Shown piece by piece: positions 46,145 through 56,374 of a stretch of 64,000 nucleotides of DNA; within the stretch, counting starts at the first letter, position 1; every line of letters begins with the position of its first letter. Origin of the DNA: Stenotrophomonas sp. 704A1. GTDB taxonomy: Bacteria; Pseudomonadota; Gammaproteobacteria; Xanthomonadales; Xanthomonadaceae. The stretch covers positions 124,001 to 188,000 of the forward strand of contig NZ_CP130831.1 in assembly GCF_030549525.1 (NCBI RefSeq), read 5' to 3'. Both the position numbers and the translations under genes were made by a program. The notes beneath the pieces are model-generated. The model was not told the origin of the DNA. It did no database searches and worked only from the letters and a program-made list of their open reading frames with translations.

Positions 46145-47575
46145 ATGAAGATGCGCCTTCTCACCGGGTGGCAAGCCCGGTTCCATCTGGTGTGCCTGTT
46201 GATGCTGCTCAGCGCGCTGGCCGCCGGTGCCTGGCCGGGCAGCGCCCATGCCCAGGCCCAGGTGACGCCGCTGCCGAGCGAAAGCGTGGCGGTTGAACCG
46301 CTGCAGGATCCTGCAGCGGCCGCTGCTGCACCGGCCGTGGCCGAAGTGGCCGCCGCCTATGATCGTGGCGACGTCGCCTGGATGCTCACCTCGACCCTGC
46401 TGGTGCTGCTGATGGTGGTGCCCGGCCTGGCGTTGTTCTACGGCGGCCTGGTGCGTTCGAAAAACGTGCTGTCGGTGCTCAGCCAGATCCTGGTGGTGTT
46501 CTCGCTGGTGCTGCTGCTGTGGGTGGCCTATGGCTACAGCGCGGTGTTCAGCGCCGGCAACCCGTTCTTCGGTTCATTCACCGAATTCGCCTTCCTCAAG
46601 GGCTTCACGCCGGAGTCGGTCGGCAATACGCCGATCAAGGGCCTGCCGGACTACCTGTTCGTCGCCTTCCAGTCGACCTTCGCCGGCATCACCACCGCGC
46701 TGATCGTCGGTGCCTTCGCCGAACGCATCAAGTTCCGTGCGGTGCTGCTGTTCTCGGCATTGTGGTTCACCCTCAGCTACATCCCGATGGCGCACATCGT
46801 CTGGGGTGGCGGCTACCTGGGTGAACTGGGCGCGATCGACTTCGCCGGCGGTACCGTGGTGCACATCAATGCGGGTGTGGCCGGCCTGGTCGGCGCGTGG
46901 TTCGTCGGCAAGCGCCTGGGCTACGGCCAGACCGCGCTGAAGCCGCACAACGTGCCGTTCACCTACATCGGCGCGATGCTGCTGTGGGTCGGCTGGTTCG
47001 GCTTCAATGCCGGCTCCGCCGCCGCCGCCGATACGGTGGCCTCGCTGGCCTTCCTCAATACCGTGCTGGCCACGGCCGCCGCCGTACTCGGCTGGACGCT
47101 GGTGGAAGCGATCGGCAAGGGCAAGCCGTCGGCACTGGGTGCCGCCTCGGGCGCGGTGGCCGGCCTGGTCGGCATCACCCCGGCCTGCGGCACCGTCGGC
47201 CCGCTCGGCGCGATCGTCATCGGCTTCGTTGCCGGCGTGGTCTGCGTATGGGGCGTGACCGGCCTGAAGCGCCTGCTGAAGGTGGACGACACCGCCGATG
47301 TGTTCGGCGTGCACGGCGTCGGCGGCATCGTCGGTGCCATCCTCACCGGCGTGTTCAGTGCGCAGTCGCTGGGCGGCACCAAGGCCGATCTGGATATCGG
47401 CCACCAGGTGTGGGTGCAGGTGGTCAGTGTCGGCCTGACCGTGGTGTGGTCGGCGGTGGTGACTGCGGCCATCCTGCTGCTGGTGAAGGTGGTGGTCGGC
47501 CTGCGCGTGACCGAAGAGGCCGAGCGTACCGGCCTGGATGTCACTTCGCACGGCGAATCGGCGTACGAGGTTTGA
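46145..47575 (+). CDS. amtB: Ammonium channel AmtB
   Basis: The 476-residue protein has an N-terminal signal-like segment, an Ala-rich spacer and eleven membrane helices. Key residues of the family are present: FYGGLVR, AFAERI, DFAGGTVVHINAG (Asp and first pore His) and DVFGVHGVGGIVGA (second His). It conducts ammonia and is gated by GlnK, which is encoded just upstream. GGAGA precedes the ATG by 8 bases. Confidence 0.96.
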   Translation: MKMRLLTGWQARFHLVCLLMLLSALAAGAWPGSAHAQAQVTPLPSESVAVEPLQDPAAAAAAPAVAEVAAAYDRGDVAWMLTSTLLVLLMVVPGLALFYGGLVRSKNVLSVLSQILVVFSLVLLLWVAYGYSAVFSAGNPFFGSFTEFAFLKGFTPESVGNTPIKGLPDYLFVAFQSTFAGITTALIVGAFAERIKFRAVLLFSALWFTLSYIPMAHIVWGGGYLGELGAIDFAGGTVVHINAGVAGLVGAWFVGKRLGYGQTALKPHNVPFTYIGAMLLWVGWFGFNAGSAAAADTVASLAFLNTVLATAAAVLGWTLVEAIGKGKPSALGAASGAVAGLVGITPACGTVGPLGAIVIGFVAGVVCVWGVTGLKRLLKVDDTADVFGVHGVGGIVGAILTGVFSAQSLGGTKADLDIGHQVWVQVVSVGLTVVWSAVVTAAILLLVKVVVGLRVTEEAERTGLDVTSHGESAYEV

Positions 47576-47672
47576 GGTAACGGCGGGCGGCCCTGCGGGG
47601 CCGCCTGCCGCCGCCATGGTGGGTGCCGAGCGTTGGTTGGCACCGCGGCATGCATCATCGCGCCCGATCGCG

Positions 47673-47685
47673 CACAATCGGGCGC
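47673..47685 (+). promoter_or_regulatory. -10 element placed for a leaderless transcript (amidase gene)
   Basis: CACAAT at 47673-47678 is separated by 7 bases from the ATG at 47686, so the predicted first transcribed base is the A of the start codon. No ribosome site is present between them. Confidence 0.5.
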
Positions 47686-48432
47686 ATGCACCCGATCCGT
47701 ACGTCCCTGCTGCTCTCGGCCTGCCTGCTGCTGGCTGCCTGTGCGTCCGCGCCGCAGGAAACCCGCAACCCGCTCGCCACCTGGGTGCCGTCACCCAACC
47801 AGAACGCGCGCGATCCGGTCATCATCGTCATCCACCACACCGAGCAGGACTCGGTGCAGCAGAGCCTGCACACGCTGCGCACCGCCAACAGTGGTGGCCG
47901 TGTCAGCGCGCACTACCTGATCGGTGCCGATGGCCATCGTTACCAGCTGGTCAGCGACGAGCGCCGCGCCTGGCATGCCGGCAGCGGACGCTGGGGCACC
48001 ATCACCGATCTCAACTCGGCCTCGATCGGCATTGAGTTGGACAACAACGGCAGCACGCCGTTCGCGCCCGCGCAGATCGCCTCGCTCATCCAGCTGCTGG
48101 GTGACCTGACCGAGCGCCTCAACATCCCGCCGCGGCAGGTGATCGGCCATGCCGACCTGGCGCCGACGCGCAAGCAGGATCCGAGCCGGTTCTTCCCGTG
48201 GCAGCAGCTGGCCGAGGCCGGTTTCGGGGTATGGCCGCGCGCCGCGGATGGCCCCGCACCCGAAGGCTTCGACGTGTGGAATGCGCTGGCCCGCTTCGGT
48301 TATCCGCTCGACAACCGCGAAGCCACCGTCGCCGCCTTCCACCGCCGCTTCCGTGGCCGCGACGACCTGCCGAAGACACTGGACGCCGAAGACGCCCGCA
48401 TCCTGCACTCGCTGCTGCTGCAGACGCCCTAG
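47686..48432 (+). CDS. N-acetylmuramoyl-L-alanine amidase lipoprotein (AmiD-like)
   Basis: The 248-residue product has a lipoprotein signal (LLLSACLLLAACAS) and an amidase_2 domain: VIIVIHHTEQD with the first zinc His, SAHYLIGADGHRYQLV, AWHAG, and VIGHADLAPTRKQDP with the last zinc His. It cleaves the bond between muramic acid and the stem peptide at the outer membrane, as AmiD does in E. coli. Enzymes of this group can affect beta-lactamase induction through recycled muropeptides. A peptidoglycan lytic transglycosylase gene follows. Confidence 0.88.
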   Translation: MHPIRTSLLLSACLLLAACASAPQETRNPLATWVPSPNQNARDPVIIVIHHTEQDSVQQSLHTLRTANSGGRVSAHYLIGADGHRYQLVSDERRAWHAGSGRWGTITDLNSASIGIELDNNGSTPFAPAQIASLIQLLGDLTERLNIPPRQVIGHADLAPTRKQDPSRFFPWQQLAEAGFGVWPRAADGPAPEGFDVWNALARFGYPLDNREATVAAFHRRFRGRDDLPKTLDAEDARILHSLLLQTP

Positions 48433-48463
48433 CCATTCGCCGTAACGCAGGACCCGAATGCCG

Positions 48464-48528
48464 GTAGCGCCGGGCCATGCCCGGCGAGCGCGTCGCGCGG
48501 GATCCGCTTTCGCCGGGCACCGCCCGGC
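48464..48528. repeat. SMAG palindrome plus a related hairpin
   Basis: GTAGCGCCGGGCCATGCCCG and three further bases form the GTAG-tagged unit at 48464-48486. GCCGGGC-ACC-GCCCGGC follows at 48512-48528. They lie between two genes on the same strand. Confidence 0.65.
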
Positions 48529-48545
48529 GCGACCCACCCGGATGG

Positions 48546-48581
48546 TTGTCGGGCCACCATCGGCCCCACTACATTGCGATG
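48546..48581 (+). promoter_or_regulatory. Promoter placed for a leaderless transcript (mltA)
   Basis: TTGTCG (48546-48551) and TACATT (48570-48575) are 18 bases apart. The ATG at 48582 is 6 bases after the -10, where transcription would begin. Confidence 0.5.
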
Positions 48582-49748
48582 ATGATCACCGTTCTGTCGC
48601 CTCCACGCGCGCTTCTCACCCTCCTCGCCGCCACTGTGCTCGCCGGCTGCTCCACCCCCGGCACCCGCCCCGAAGCACCGGCCGCGGCCAAGCCCGTCGC
48701 CGCCACCTACGCCAGGGTTGACTGGAAGGCGCTGCCGGCGGTCTCCGATACCGACCTGCAGGCCGGTTTCGTTGCCTGGCGCAGCAGCTGCACCCGCCTG
48801 AAGAACGATGCGGTCTGGGCCACGCCCTGTGCCACCGCCGCGACGGTGCCCGACAAGGACCCGGCCGCGATCCGCCAGTTCCTGCAGCGCGACCTTGATG
48901 TCTACGCGCTGCGTGCCGGCGGCCATCAGGCCGACGGGCTGATCACCGGCTACTACGAACCGATCTACCCCGGCAGCCTGACCCGCACCGACACGGCCAC
49001 AGTGCCGGTGTACGGCACGCCGGATGATCTGGTGGTGGTGCAGCTGGAGAGCCTCTACCCGGAACTGAAAGGCAAGCGCCTGCGCGGGCGCGTCGAAGGC
49101 AAGGTGCTCAAGCCCTATGACGACGCCGGCACCATCGCGGCCAAGGGCGCCAAGGCCCCGGTGCTGGCCTGGCTGACCGACCCGATGGACCTGCAGCTGC
49201 TGCAGATCCAGGGCTCCGGCCGGGTGCGCCTGGCTGATGGCACGCAGGTGCGGCTGGCCTACGCCGAGCAGAACGGCCACCCCTACCGCGCCATCGGCCG
49301 CTGGCTGGTGGACCAGGGCCAGCTGAAGAAGGAAGACGTCACCATGGACGCGATCCGTGCCTGGGCCCGGGCCAACCCCGCGCGCGTACCGGAACTGCTG
49401 CGCAGCAACCCCAGTTACGTGTTCTTCGTGCGCAACCCGGACAGCGCTGAGGGTCCGCGTGGTTCGCTGAACGTGCCGCTCACCGCTGGTTACAGCGTGG
49501 CGGTGGACCGCACCGTGGTGCCGCTGGGCAGCCTGCTGTGGCTGTCCACCACGCGCCCGGACGGCAGCCCGGTGGTGCGCCCCGTGGCCGCGCAGGACAC
49601 CGGCGGCGCCATTGCCGGCGAAGTGCGCGCCGACCTGTACTGGGGCAGTGGCGATGCTGCAGGCAAGCTGGCCGGCGACATGAAGCAGAAGGGCAATCTC
49701 TGGATGCTGTGGCCGAAGGGTGTGGCGCTGCCGGCGCCAGCCCCGTGA
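48582..49748 (+). CDS. mltA: MltA-like membrane-bound lytic murein transglycosylase
   Basis: The 388-residue product has a lipoprotein signal (LLTLLAATVLAGCST), the MltA domain (LITGYYEPIYPGS, LLQIQGSGRVRLADGT) and the C-terminal 3D domain with AAQDTGGAI, whose Asp is catalytic. It cuts the glycan strands of peptidoglycan to anhydro ends. Two ATG codons stand in tandem (48579 and 48582); the second coincides with the predicted first transcribed base. The upstream frame runs into repeat DNA and is not part of the gene. Confidence 0.92.
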   Translation: MITVLSPPRALLTLLAATVLAGCSTPGTRPEAPAAAKPVAATYARVDWKALPAVSDTDLQAGFVAWRSSCTRLKNDAVWATPCATAATVPDKDPAAIRQFLQRDLDVYALRAGGHQADGLITGYYEPIYPGSLTRTDTATVPVYGTPDDLVVVQLESLYPELKGKRLRGRVEGKVLKPYDDAGTIAAKGAKAPVLAWLTDPMDLQLLQIQGSGRVRLADGTQVRLAYAEQNGHPYRAIGRWLVDQGQLKKEDVTMDAIRAWARANPARVPELLRSNPSYVFFVRNPDSAEGPRGSLNVPLTAGYSVAVDRTVVPLGSLLWLSTTRPDGSPVVRPVAAQDTGGAIAGEVRADLYWGSGDAAGKLAGDMKQKGNLWMLWPKGVALPAPAP

Positions 49749-49832
49749 AGCGTCCACCTGCGGGCTGCGTGGCCGGGCGATAATGGCGCCATTCCGAACT
49801 TTCCGGCCGCGTCTGCGGCCAGGACCTCTGCA

Positions 49833-50147
49833 ATGACCTACGCAAAGCACAACGCCAGATCCGGCGCGAAATCCGCCGCAAAGAAGTACTACAAGCACTG
49901 GGCCGAATCGGCCCTGGGCAAGGGCAACGTGCTGATGGAAGCGCGCGGCGAGAAGATCGTGCGCCAGGTGGAAATCTACGGCACCAAGATGGTCTGGGCC
50001 GACGAGCATGCCCACAGCGACGATCGTTTCCTGCTGGCCGACCAGCCGGTGTCGTTCCTCGATTTCGACGAAGACGACGAGATCAGCGCGCGCGAATTCG
50101 AGAGCGCCTGGAAGAAGGCCCGGGAAGCCACCGGCTACCCGGTGTAA
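49833..50147 (+). CDS. Small protein with EF-hand-like loop, function unknown
   Basis: The 104-residue product has a basic N-terminus (KHNARSGAKSAAKKYYKHW), a central beta-rich segment and an acidic end. DFDEDDEISARE (residues 77-88) matches an EF-hand loop at positions 1, 3, 5, 8 and 12, with Asp instead of Gly at position 6, followed by a helix. One EF-hand alone usually needs a partner, so dimerisation is possible. No signal peptide is seen. A -10-like GATAAT lies at about 49779-49784. I do not recognise the family. Confidence 0.7.
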   Translation: MTYAKHNARSGAKSAAKKYYKHWAESALGKGNVLMEARGEKIVRQVEIYGTKMVWADEHAHSDDRFLLADQPVSFLDFDEDDEISAREFESAWKKAREATGYPV

Positions 50148-50160
50148 CAGCCCCAGCCAT

Positions 50161-50253
50161 GTAGCGTCGAGCCATGCTCGACTGCTTCTGGCAACACCCG
50201 TCGAGCATGGCTCGACGCTACAAAAAGTGAGGGTCGAGCAAGCTCGACGCTAC
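50161..50253. repeat. Three SMAG palindromes
   Basis: GTAGCGTCGAGCCATGCTCG... (50161-50182) faces its mirror copy ending GCTAC (50200-50221), and a variant with GTCGAGCAAGCTCGAC follows (50233-50253). They separate the EF-hand-like gene from the receptor gene. Confidence 0.7.
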
Positions 50254-50267
50254 GGGTCTCGGCACGC

Positions 50268-50286
50268 AATGTTATATGATTACATT
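50268..50286 (+). promoter_or_regulatory. Zur-like operator upstream of the TonB-dependent receptor
   Basis: AATGTTATATGATTACATT is an inverted repeat (arms AATGTTAT and ATTACATT) that closely follows the gammaproteobacterial Zur box (AAATGTTATA-TATAACATTT). It ends 23 bases before the receptor ATG and is strikingly AT-rich in this GC-rich DNA. Zinc-responsive repression is the likely role. Confidence 0.7.
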
Positions 50287-50309
50287 TCATCCGCGCCTTC
50301 CCCCTCCCC

Positions 50310-52355
50310 ATGAAGACCTCCACGCTGGTGGCCGCCCTCGCGGCCGCCCCGTTCGCCCCTGAAGCTTTCGCACAGTCGGCCGACGCCGCGCTCACCCTCG
50401 GCAAGGTGCAGGTGCACCAGCACGGCGAAGGCCAGCTCAGCGCGCACCAGGTGCTGACCTCGGTGGACGTCCTCGGCGCGGACCAGATCGAAGACCGCAA
50501 CGTCTCGCACAGCTGGGAGCTGCTGGGGCAGATGCCCGGCATCCAGCTCACCGAAACGCGGCAGGGTGCGGAATCGGGCAAGGTCAGCTTCCGCGCCTTC
50601 AACGGCGAGGGCTACCTCAACGCCATCAAGACCCTCATCGACGGCATCCCCAGCAACGTCAACAGCGGCAACCAGCGCTTCATCGACATGCTGTTCCCGC
50701 TGGAAATCAGCTACATCGAAGTGGTGCGCGGTACCAACGATCCGCGCTACGGGCTGCACAACATCGGCGGCAACGTGAACTTCGGGACGCGCCAGGGCGG
50801 CACCTACACCGACGCGCGCCTGGCGTACGGCAGCTACAACACCCGCGATGCGCAGCTGGCGGTCGGCCGTGAAGCCAAGGGCTTTGCGCAGAACTATTTC
50901 ATCGGCACCCAGGCCAGCGATGGCTACCGCGACCACGACACCTCGAAGAAGTATTCGCTGGGCGGCAAGTGGTTCTTCGGTTCGCTGGAGGACGGTCTGC
51001 GCGTGGGCCTGAGCGCGCGCGCCTACCACCATGAGGCCGACGAACCCGGTTTCATGACCGCCGACGAACTGCGCGAGCACCGCCGTGGCAGCGACCTGCG
51101 CAATGGCAACGACGGTGATGACCGCGACATGCGCCAAGTCGCCGCGCACCTGGACCTGAAGCTGTCCGACGCGCTCACCTTCGGCACGCGGCTGTACTAC
51201 AACCGCTATGAAGACGACCGCCGCGTGACCTTCAGTGACCTGCCCAGCGGCAACCTGCCGCGCCAGCGCCGGGTGTGGGACGAGCGCCAGGCCGGCCTGC
51301 TCAGCACGCTCACCTGGCAGGCCAGCCCCGCACTTACCGTCGAGGGCGGCCTGAACTACGAGCAGCAGGACAACGGCTACCTCCGCGAGCGCTACGCCTA
51401 CGCCGAACCCACCGATTTCAGCCAGCCACCGGCGCGCGTGCAGAACAACGACCGCCACAGCTTCGACAACTGGGGCGCTTACGTGCAGGCCATCTACCAG
51501 CCGGCCGAGGCATGGAAGATCGTGCCGGCCTACCGCGTCGACCGCTTCAGTGGCCGCACCCACCTGATGAACGGTGTCAGTGGTCGCCTGCAGGAGTACG
51601 GCAGCATCGGCCAGCCCAAGCTGAGCGTCATCCACAGCCTGGGCCAGACCACCCACGTCTACGCCAACTGGGGCCGCACGTTCCAGGTACTCACCGGCTC
51701 CACCGCACCGGCCTATCTGACCCCGGGGCAGGCGCCGATGCAGCCGTCCACCAACACCGGCATGGAGCTGGGCCTGAAGTTCGAACCGTTCGCCGGCAGC
51801 CAGGCGCGCCTGGCGGTGTGGCAGCAGGACGCGGAAAACGAGGTATCCAACATGCCGGCCACCGGCACCACGGTCACCCTGGGCAAGACCCGCCGACGCG
51901 GCGTGGATGCGCAGGTGAGCCTGCAGCTGGGCGACGACTGGACGGTATGGGCGTCGCACGCCTACCAGGAAGCGAAGATCACCCGCGACGACCGCGATGC
52001 CAGCGTTTCCCTGCAGGGCCGCGAAGTGGCCGCCACCCCGCGCCATATCAGCAACCTGGGTGTGGACTACCGCGCCAGCGACGCGCTGCGCCTCGGCCTG
52101 CAGGCGCGGGCACAGGGCGATTACTACCTGGAAGAGCGCAACGTGGCCGGCAAGTTCGGCGGCTTCGCCGTGCTCGACCTCAGCGCCGCGTACCAGATCA
52201 ACCCGCGCTGGAGCGTGGACCTGCAGCTGAAGAACGTGACCGGACGCGAGTACGCCTACGCCTGGTACGACAGCTTCTTCTGGGACAGCGCCCGCCCGAT
52301 GTTCTCGCCGGCCCCGGGTCGCAGCGTGTTCGTCGGCCTGAACATGAAGCTGTAG
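50310..52355 (+). CDS. TonB-dependent receptor, probably zinc-related
   Basis: The 681-residue protein has a signal peptide (TLVAALAAAPFAPEAFAQS), a possible TonB box near LTLGKVQV, a plug domain (SWELLGQMPGIQLTE, FIDMLFPLEISYIEVVRGTNDPRYGLHNIGGNVNF) and a 22-strand barrel to the C-terminus. Histidine-rich starts such as QVHQHGEGQLSAHQV fit a metal or metallophore cargo. The Zur-like box upstream suggests that it takes up zinc or a zinc complex when zinc is scarce; the ligand is inferred. No clear ribosome site is seen before the ATG. Confidence 0.85.
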   Translation: MKTSTLVAALAAAPFAPEAFAQSADAALTLGKVQVHQHGEGQLSAHQVLTSVDVLGADQIEDRNVSHSWELLGQMPGIQLTETRQGAESGKVSFRAFNGEGYLNAIKTLIDGIPSNVNSGNQRFIDMLFPLEISYIEVVRGTNDPRYGLHNIGGNVNFGTRQGGTYTDARLAYGSYNTRDAQLAVGREAKGFAQNYFIGTQASDGYRDHDTSKKYSLGGKWFFGSLEDGLRVGLSARAYHHEADEPGFMTADELREHRRGSDLRNGNDGDDRDMRQVAAHLDLKLSDALTFGTRLYYNRYEDDRRVTFSDLPSGNLPRQRRVWDERQAGLLSTLTWQASPALTVEGGLNYEQQDNGYLRERYAYAEPTDFSQPPARVQNNDRHSFDNWGAYVQAIYQPAEAWKIVPAYRVDRFSGRTHLMNGVSGRLQEYGSIGQPKLSVIHSLGQTTHVYANWGRTFQVLTGSTAPAYLTPGQAPMQPSTNTGMELGLKFEPFAGSQARLAVWQQDAENEVSNMPATGTTVTLGKTRRRGVDAQVSLQLGDDWTVWASHAYQEAKITRDDRDASVSLQGREVAATPRHISNLGVDYRASDALRLGLQARAQGDYYLEERNVAGKFGGFAVLDLSAAYQINPRWSVDLQLKNVTGREYAYAWYDSFFWDSARPMFSPAPGRSVFVGLNMKL

Positions 52356-52376
52356 CACGGCCACGCATCTGGTAAG

Positions 52377-52394
52377 GGTCGAGCTTGCTCGACC
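52377..52394. repeat. Short palindrome after the receptor gene
   Basis: GGTCGAGCTTGCTCGACC is a palindrome of the same core as the SMAGs upstream of the receptor. It may end the receptor transcript. Confidence 0.5.
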
Positions 52395-52446
52395 TGCAGG
52401 GGGCAGGGCCCTTTTCTGACGCAAAGGGATCCGACCCCGGACAGGT

Positions 52447-52743
52447 TCATGCCACCGCGTTGTAAGGCTCGATCCGCGCCAGCACCTCGGCCAGCTTCTC
52501 CTTGGTCATCGCCGCGTCGAAATCCGCCTGCAGTCCGATCCAGAACCTGTCGGACACGCCGAAGTAACGGGACAGCCGCAGTCCGGTATCTGCCGTTACG
52601 GCACGCTGGCCGTTAACAATCTCGCCGATGCGACGTTGCGAAACGCCAATTGCCTTGGCCAGGCGGTACTGGGTGATACCAAGCGGCTGCAGGAACTCAT
52701 GCAGCAGGATCTCGCCGGGAGCGGGGTAGGGGGCGGTTCGCAT
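52447..52743 (-). CDS. higA: HigA-like antitoxin (XRE family)
   Basis: The 98-residue protein has the HigA pattern PAPGEILLHEFLQPLGITQYRLA followed by an XRE helix-turn-helix (AIGVSQRRIGEIVNGQRAV) and LRLSRYFGVSDRFWIGLQADFD. It neutralises the toxin encoded 13 bases upstream and should repress the pair. The toxin-first gene order is the mark of higBA modules. Confidence 0.9.
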   Translation of the reverse strand: MRTAPYPAPGEILLHEFLQPLGITQYRLAKAIGVSQRRIGEIVNGQRAVTADTGLRLSRYFGVSDRFWIGLQADFDAAMTKEKLAEVLARIEPYNAVA

Positions 52744-52756
52744 GCGCGCGGCTCCT

Positions 52757-53038
52757 TCAGTGGTAATCGACAATCTCGACTTCGGCGGGGCCTTCTCGGG
52801 TCCAGACGAAGCACAGCCGGAACTGATCATTGATGCGGATGCTGTACTGGCCGCACCGGTTTCCGTGCAACGCCTCCAGTCGATTGGCCGGAGGTATGCG
52901 CAGATCCCGCAGATCGGCCGCAACGTTGAGCATCGCCAACTTGCGCAGAGCAGCGGCTTCGATGTGGCGCCACCTCGGTACGCGTTGGCCAACAAACAGC
53001 GCCTTCGTGCGTTTGCAGGCGAACGACTGGATCGGCAT
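52757..53038 (-). CDS. higB: HigB-like RelE-superfamily toxin
   Basis: The 93-residue protein matches HigB-type mRNA interferases: KRTKALFVGQRVPRW near the start, AALRKLAMLNVAADLRDLRIPPANRLEAL and YSIRINDQFRLCFVW at the end, with the basic surface and the final His expected for ribosome-bound cleavage. The start at 53038 is the first ATG after the operator. Confidence 0.9.
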   Translation of the reverse strand: MPIQSFACKRTKALFVGQRVPRWRHIEAAALRKLAMLNVAADLRDLRIPPANRLEALHGNRCGQYSIRINDQFRLCFVWTREGPAEVEIVDYH

Positions 53039-53040
53039 GA

Positions 53041-53077
53041 TAGTAACGTTTGTCGATAGTATCGTAAGCCGTTAGTA
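53041..53077 (-). promoter_or_regulatory. Operator/promoter of higBA
   Basis: The region has outer arms TAGTAACG (53041-53048) and CGTTAGTA (53070-53077), which match as an inverted repeat at 7 of 8 positions, and an inner perfect palindrome CGATAGTATCG (53054-53064). It lies directly before the toxin ATG, as expected for HigA binding over its own promoter. Confidence 0.6.
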
Positions 53078-53165
53078 TCCGCCCAGCAAGCCTGACAGGT
53101 AATTCCCAAGCACGACGTCCGGTGACGCACTCGATGCGATCTGATGGCCGACCCCCGTTTTGCAC

Positions 53166-53177
53166 TACATTGGTGCA
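53166..53177 (+). promoter_or_regulatory. -10 element placed for a leaderless transcript (ntrB)
   Basis: TACATT at 53166-53171 is followed by 6 bases and then the ATG at 53178, the same geometry as at mltA. No ribosome site is present. Confidence 0.5.
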
Positions 53178-54231
53178 ATGTCCGACCCCGCACCCCCGCC
53201 GTCCCTCGATGCCCTCGGCACGCCTTTGGCCTGGGCCGGGGCCGATGGCCGCATCATCGGCTGCAACCCGGCCTTTGGCCGCTGGCTGGGCGTCAGTGGT
53301 CGCCGCCTGCTCGGCCAGCCGCTGGCCGCACTGGAAGTGCAGGGCGAAGCACTGGCCCACTTCCTGGCACGCGACGAGCGCGACAGCCTGCGCCTGCACC
53401 GGTTGGCGCTGGCGGTGCCTGGCGAGGCGCCGCGCTTCGCCGAGGGCTGGATGAGCCGCCGCGACGATGGCGGCTGGCTGCTGGAGGCGCATCCGGTCGA
53501 TGAGTTCCCCGGGCTCGACCCGACCCAGGCCCTGCCCAGCGCGCTCAGCGCGGCGCTGAAGGGCCTGGCCCACGAACTGCGCAACCCGCTGGCCGGGCTG
53601 AAGGGCGCGGCCCAGCTGCTGGCCCGCCGCGCCGCCCAGCGCGACGCCAGCGAACGCGAACTGATCGAGCTGATCGGCTCGGAGATCGAGCGCCTCAATG
53701 GCCTGCTCGATCAGCTGCTATCGCCGGCCCCGGCGGCGCCGCACGCCGAACTGAACATCCATGCCGCGCTGGAGCGCGTGCTGCGGCTGGCCGAGAACGA
53801 GGCCGGCTGGGCGGTACGTCTGCAGCGCGACTACGACCCGAGCATTCCCGAATTCCACGGCGACGCCGACCGCCTCACCCAGGCGGTGTGGAACCTGGTG
53901 CGCAACGCGATCCAGGCCGGCGCCGGCAGCATCACCCTGCGCACCCGCGTCGAGCACGGCGTACGCATCGCCGAACAGCTGCACACGCTGGCCCTGCGCC
54001 TGGAAATCGCCGACGACGGCCGTGGCGTGCCCGAGGAACTGGCCGAGCATCTGTTCCTGCCCTTGGTCAGTGGTCGTGCCGAAGGCACTGGACTGGGGCT
54101 GGCGCTGGCGCAGCAGGTGGCGCGCGAGCATCGCGGCACGCTGACCTACCGCTCGCGCCCGGGACATACCGTGTTCACCCTGCTGCTGCCGATCGGTAGT
54201 GGCGCCGCAGCGGCCGAGGAGGCCTCGCGCG

Positions 54232-54239
<8 letters not shown>
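53178..54239 (+). CDS. glnL: Nitrogen regulation sensor kinase NtrB (GlnL)
   Basis: The 353-residue protein has an N-terminal PAS-type domain (GTPLAWAGADGRIIGCNPAFGRWLG), the phosphorylated histidine in LKGLAHELRNPLAGLKGAAQ and an ATPase domain with NLVRNAIQAG, DDGRGVPEE and GTGLGLALAQQ. It has no membrane segment, as NtrB. P-II proteins such as the GlnK encoded 8 kb upstream control its kinase or phosphatase state. The stop overlaps the next start by 8 bases. Confidence 0.93.
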
Positions 54240-55680
<1,441 letters not shown>

Positions 55681-55721
55681 ACGGTCCCTGCACGCGATCC
55701 TCGCACCCGCTTGCCGAACTG

Positions 55722-55743
55722 TTGATCGTTCATGGACGATGCA
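55722..55743. promoter_or_regulatory. Imperfect palindrome upstream of sodC
   Basis: ATCGT-TCATGG-ACGAT with outer TTG and CAA forms a roughly 22-base palindrome ending 31 bases before the first sodC start. It may be an operator; I cannot name the regulator. Confidence 0.3.
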
Positions 55744-55773
55744 ACGCTTAGTGTCACCTGCAAGGAGTCGTCG

Positions 55774-56343
55774 ATGCGCCTGTCTGTTGCCATCCTGCCG
55801 CTGTCCGCCGCTGCGCTGTTGTCTGCCTGTGGCAGCGCACCGAAGACGCCGCAGCCCACCCCACCGCCCGCCACCGTGGTCAGCACCGCGCAGCAGGCCG
55901 AAGCCAACCTCGCCCCGGCCTCGGCCAGCATCGTCAGCGGGCGCCTGGTGCTGAAGCCGGAAAGCGGCGGCGTGCATCTCACCGGCCTGGTCGGCGGCCT
56001 GCAGCCGATGCAGCAGGCCGGGTTCCACATCCACGAACGCGGCGACTGCAGCGCGGTGGATGCCAGCAGTGCCGGCAACCATTTCAATCCCGCTGGCGTC
56101 GCGCACGGTCGCGCCGGCAGCGGCAAGCACCACCTGGGCGACATCGACAACCTGCAGGCCAACGCCCAGGGCCGCGCCAACGTCGATGTCCATCTGAAGG
56201 GCGTTACCCTTGGCGGAGGCGCCGCCACCGATATCGCCGGACGTGCACTGGTCGTGCATGCCCGGGCCGACGACTATCGCAGCCAGCCCGCCGGCAATGC
56301 CGGCGTCCGCATCGCCTGCGGCGTGATCCGGGTGACCCGCTGA
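55774..56343 (+). CDS. sodC: Cu/Zn superoxide dismutase lipoprotein, first copy
   Basis: The 189-residue product has a lipoprotein signal (LPLSAAALLSACGS) and a full set of metal ligands: GFHIHERGDC (two copper His), GNHFNP (bridging His), VAHGR and KHHLGD (zinc His and Asp), and LVVHARADD (copper His). The second cysteine of the disulfide is in ACGVI. It converts superoxide to peroxide in the periplasm. AAGGAG lies 6 bases before the ATG. A second sodC follows after 31 bases. Confidence 0.93.
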   Translation: MRLSVAILPLSAAALLSACGSAPKTPQPTPPPATVVSTAQQAEANLAPASASIVSGRLVLKPESGGVHLTGLVGGLQPMQQAGFHIHERGDCSAVDASSAGNHFNPAGVAHGRAGSGKHHLGDIDNLQANAQGRANVDVHLKGVTLGGGAATDIAGRALVVHARADDYRSQPAGNAGVRIACGVIRVTR

Positions 56344-56374
56344 TCGCTACCGGCATTTCCCAAGGAGAGATTCC

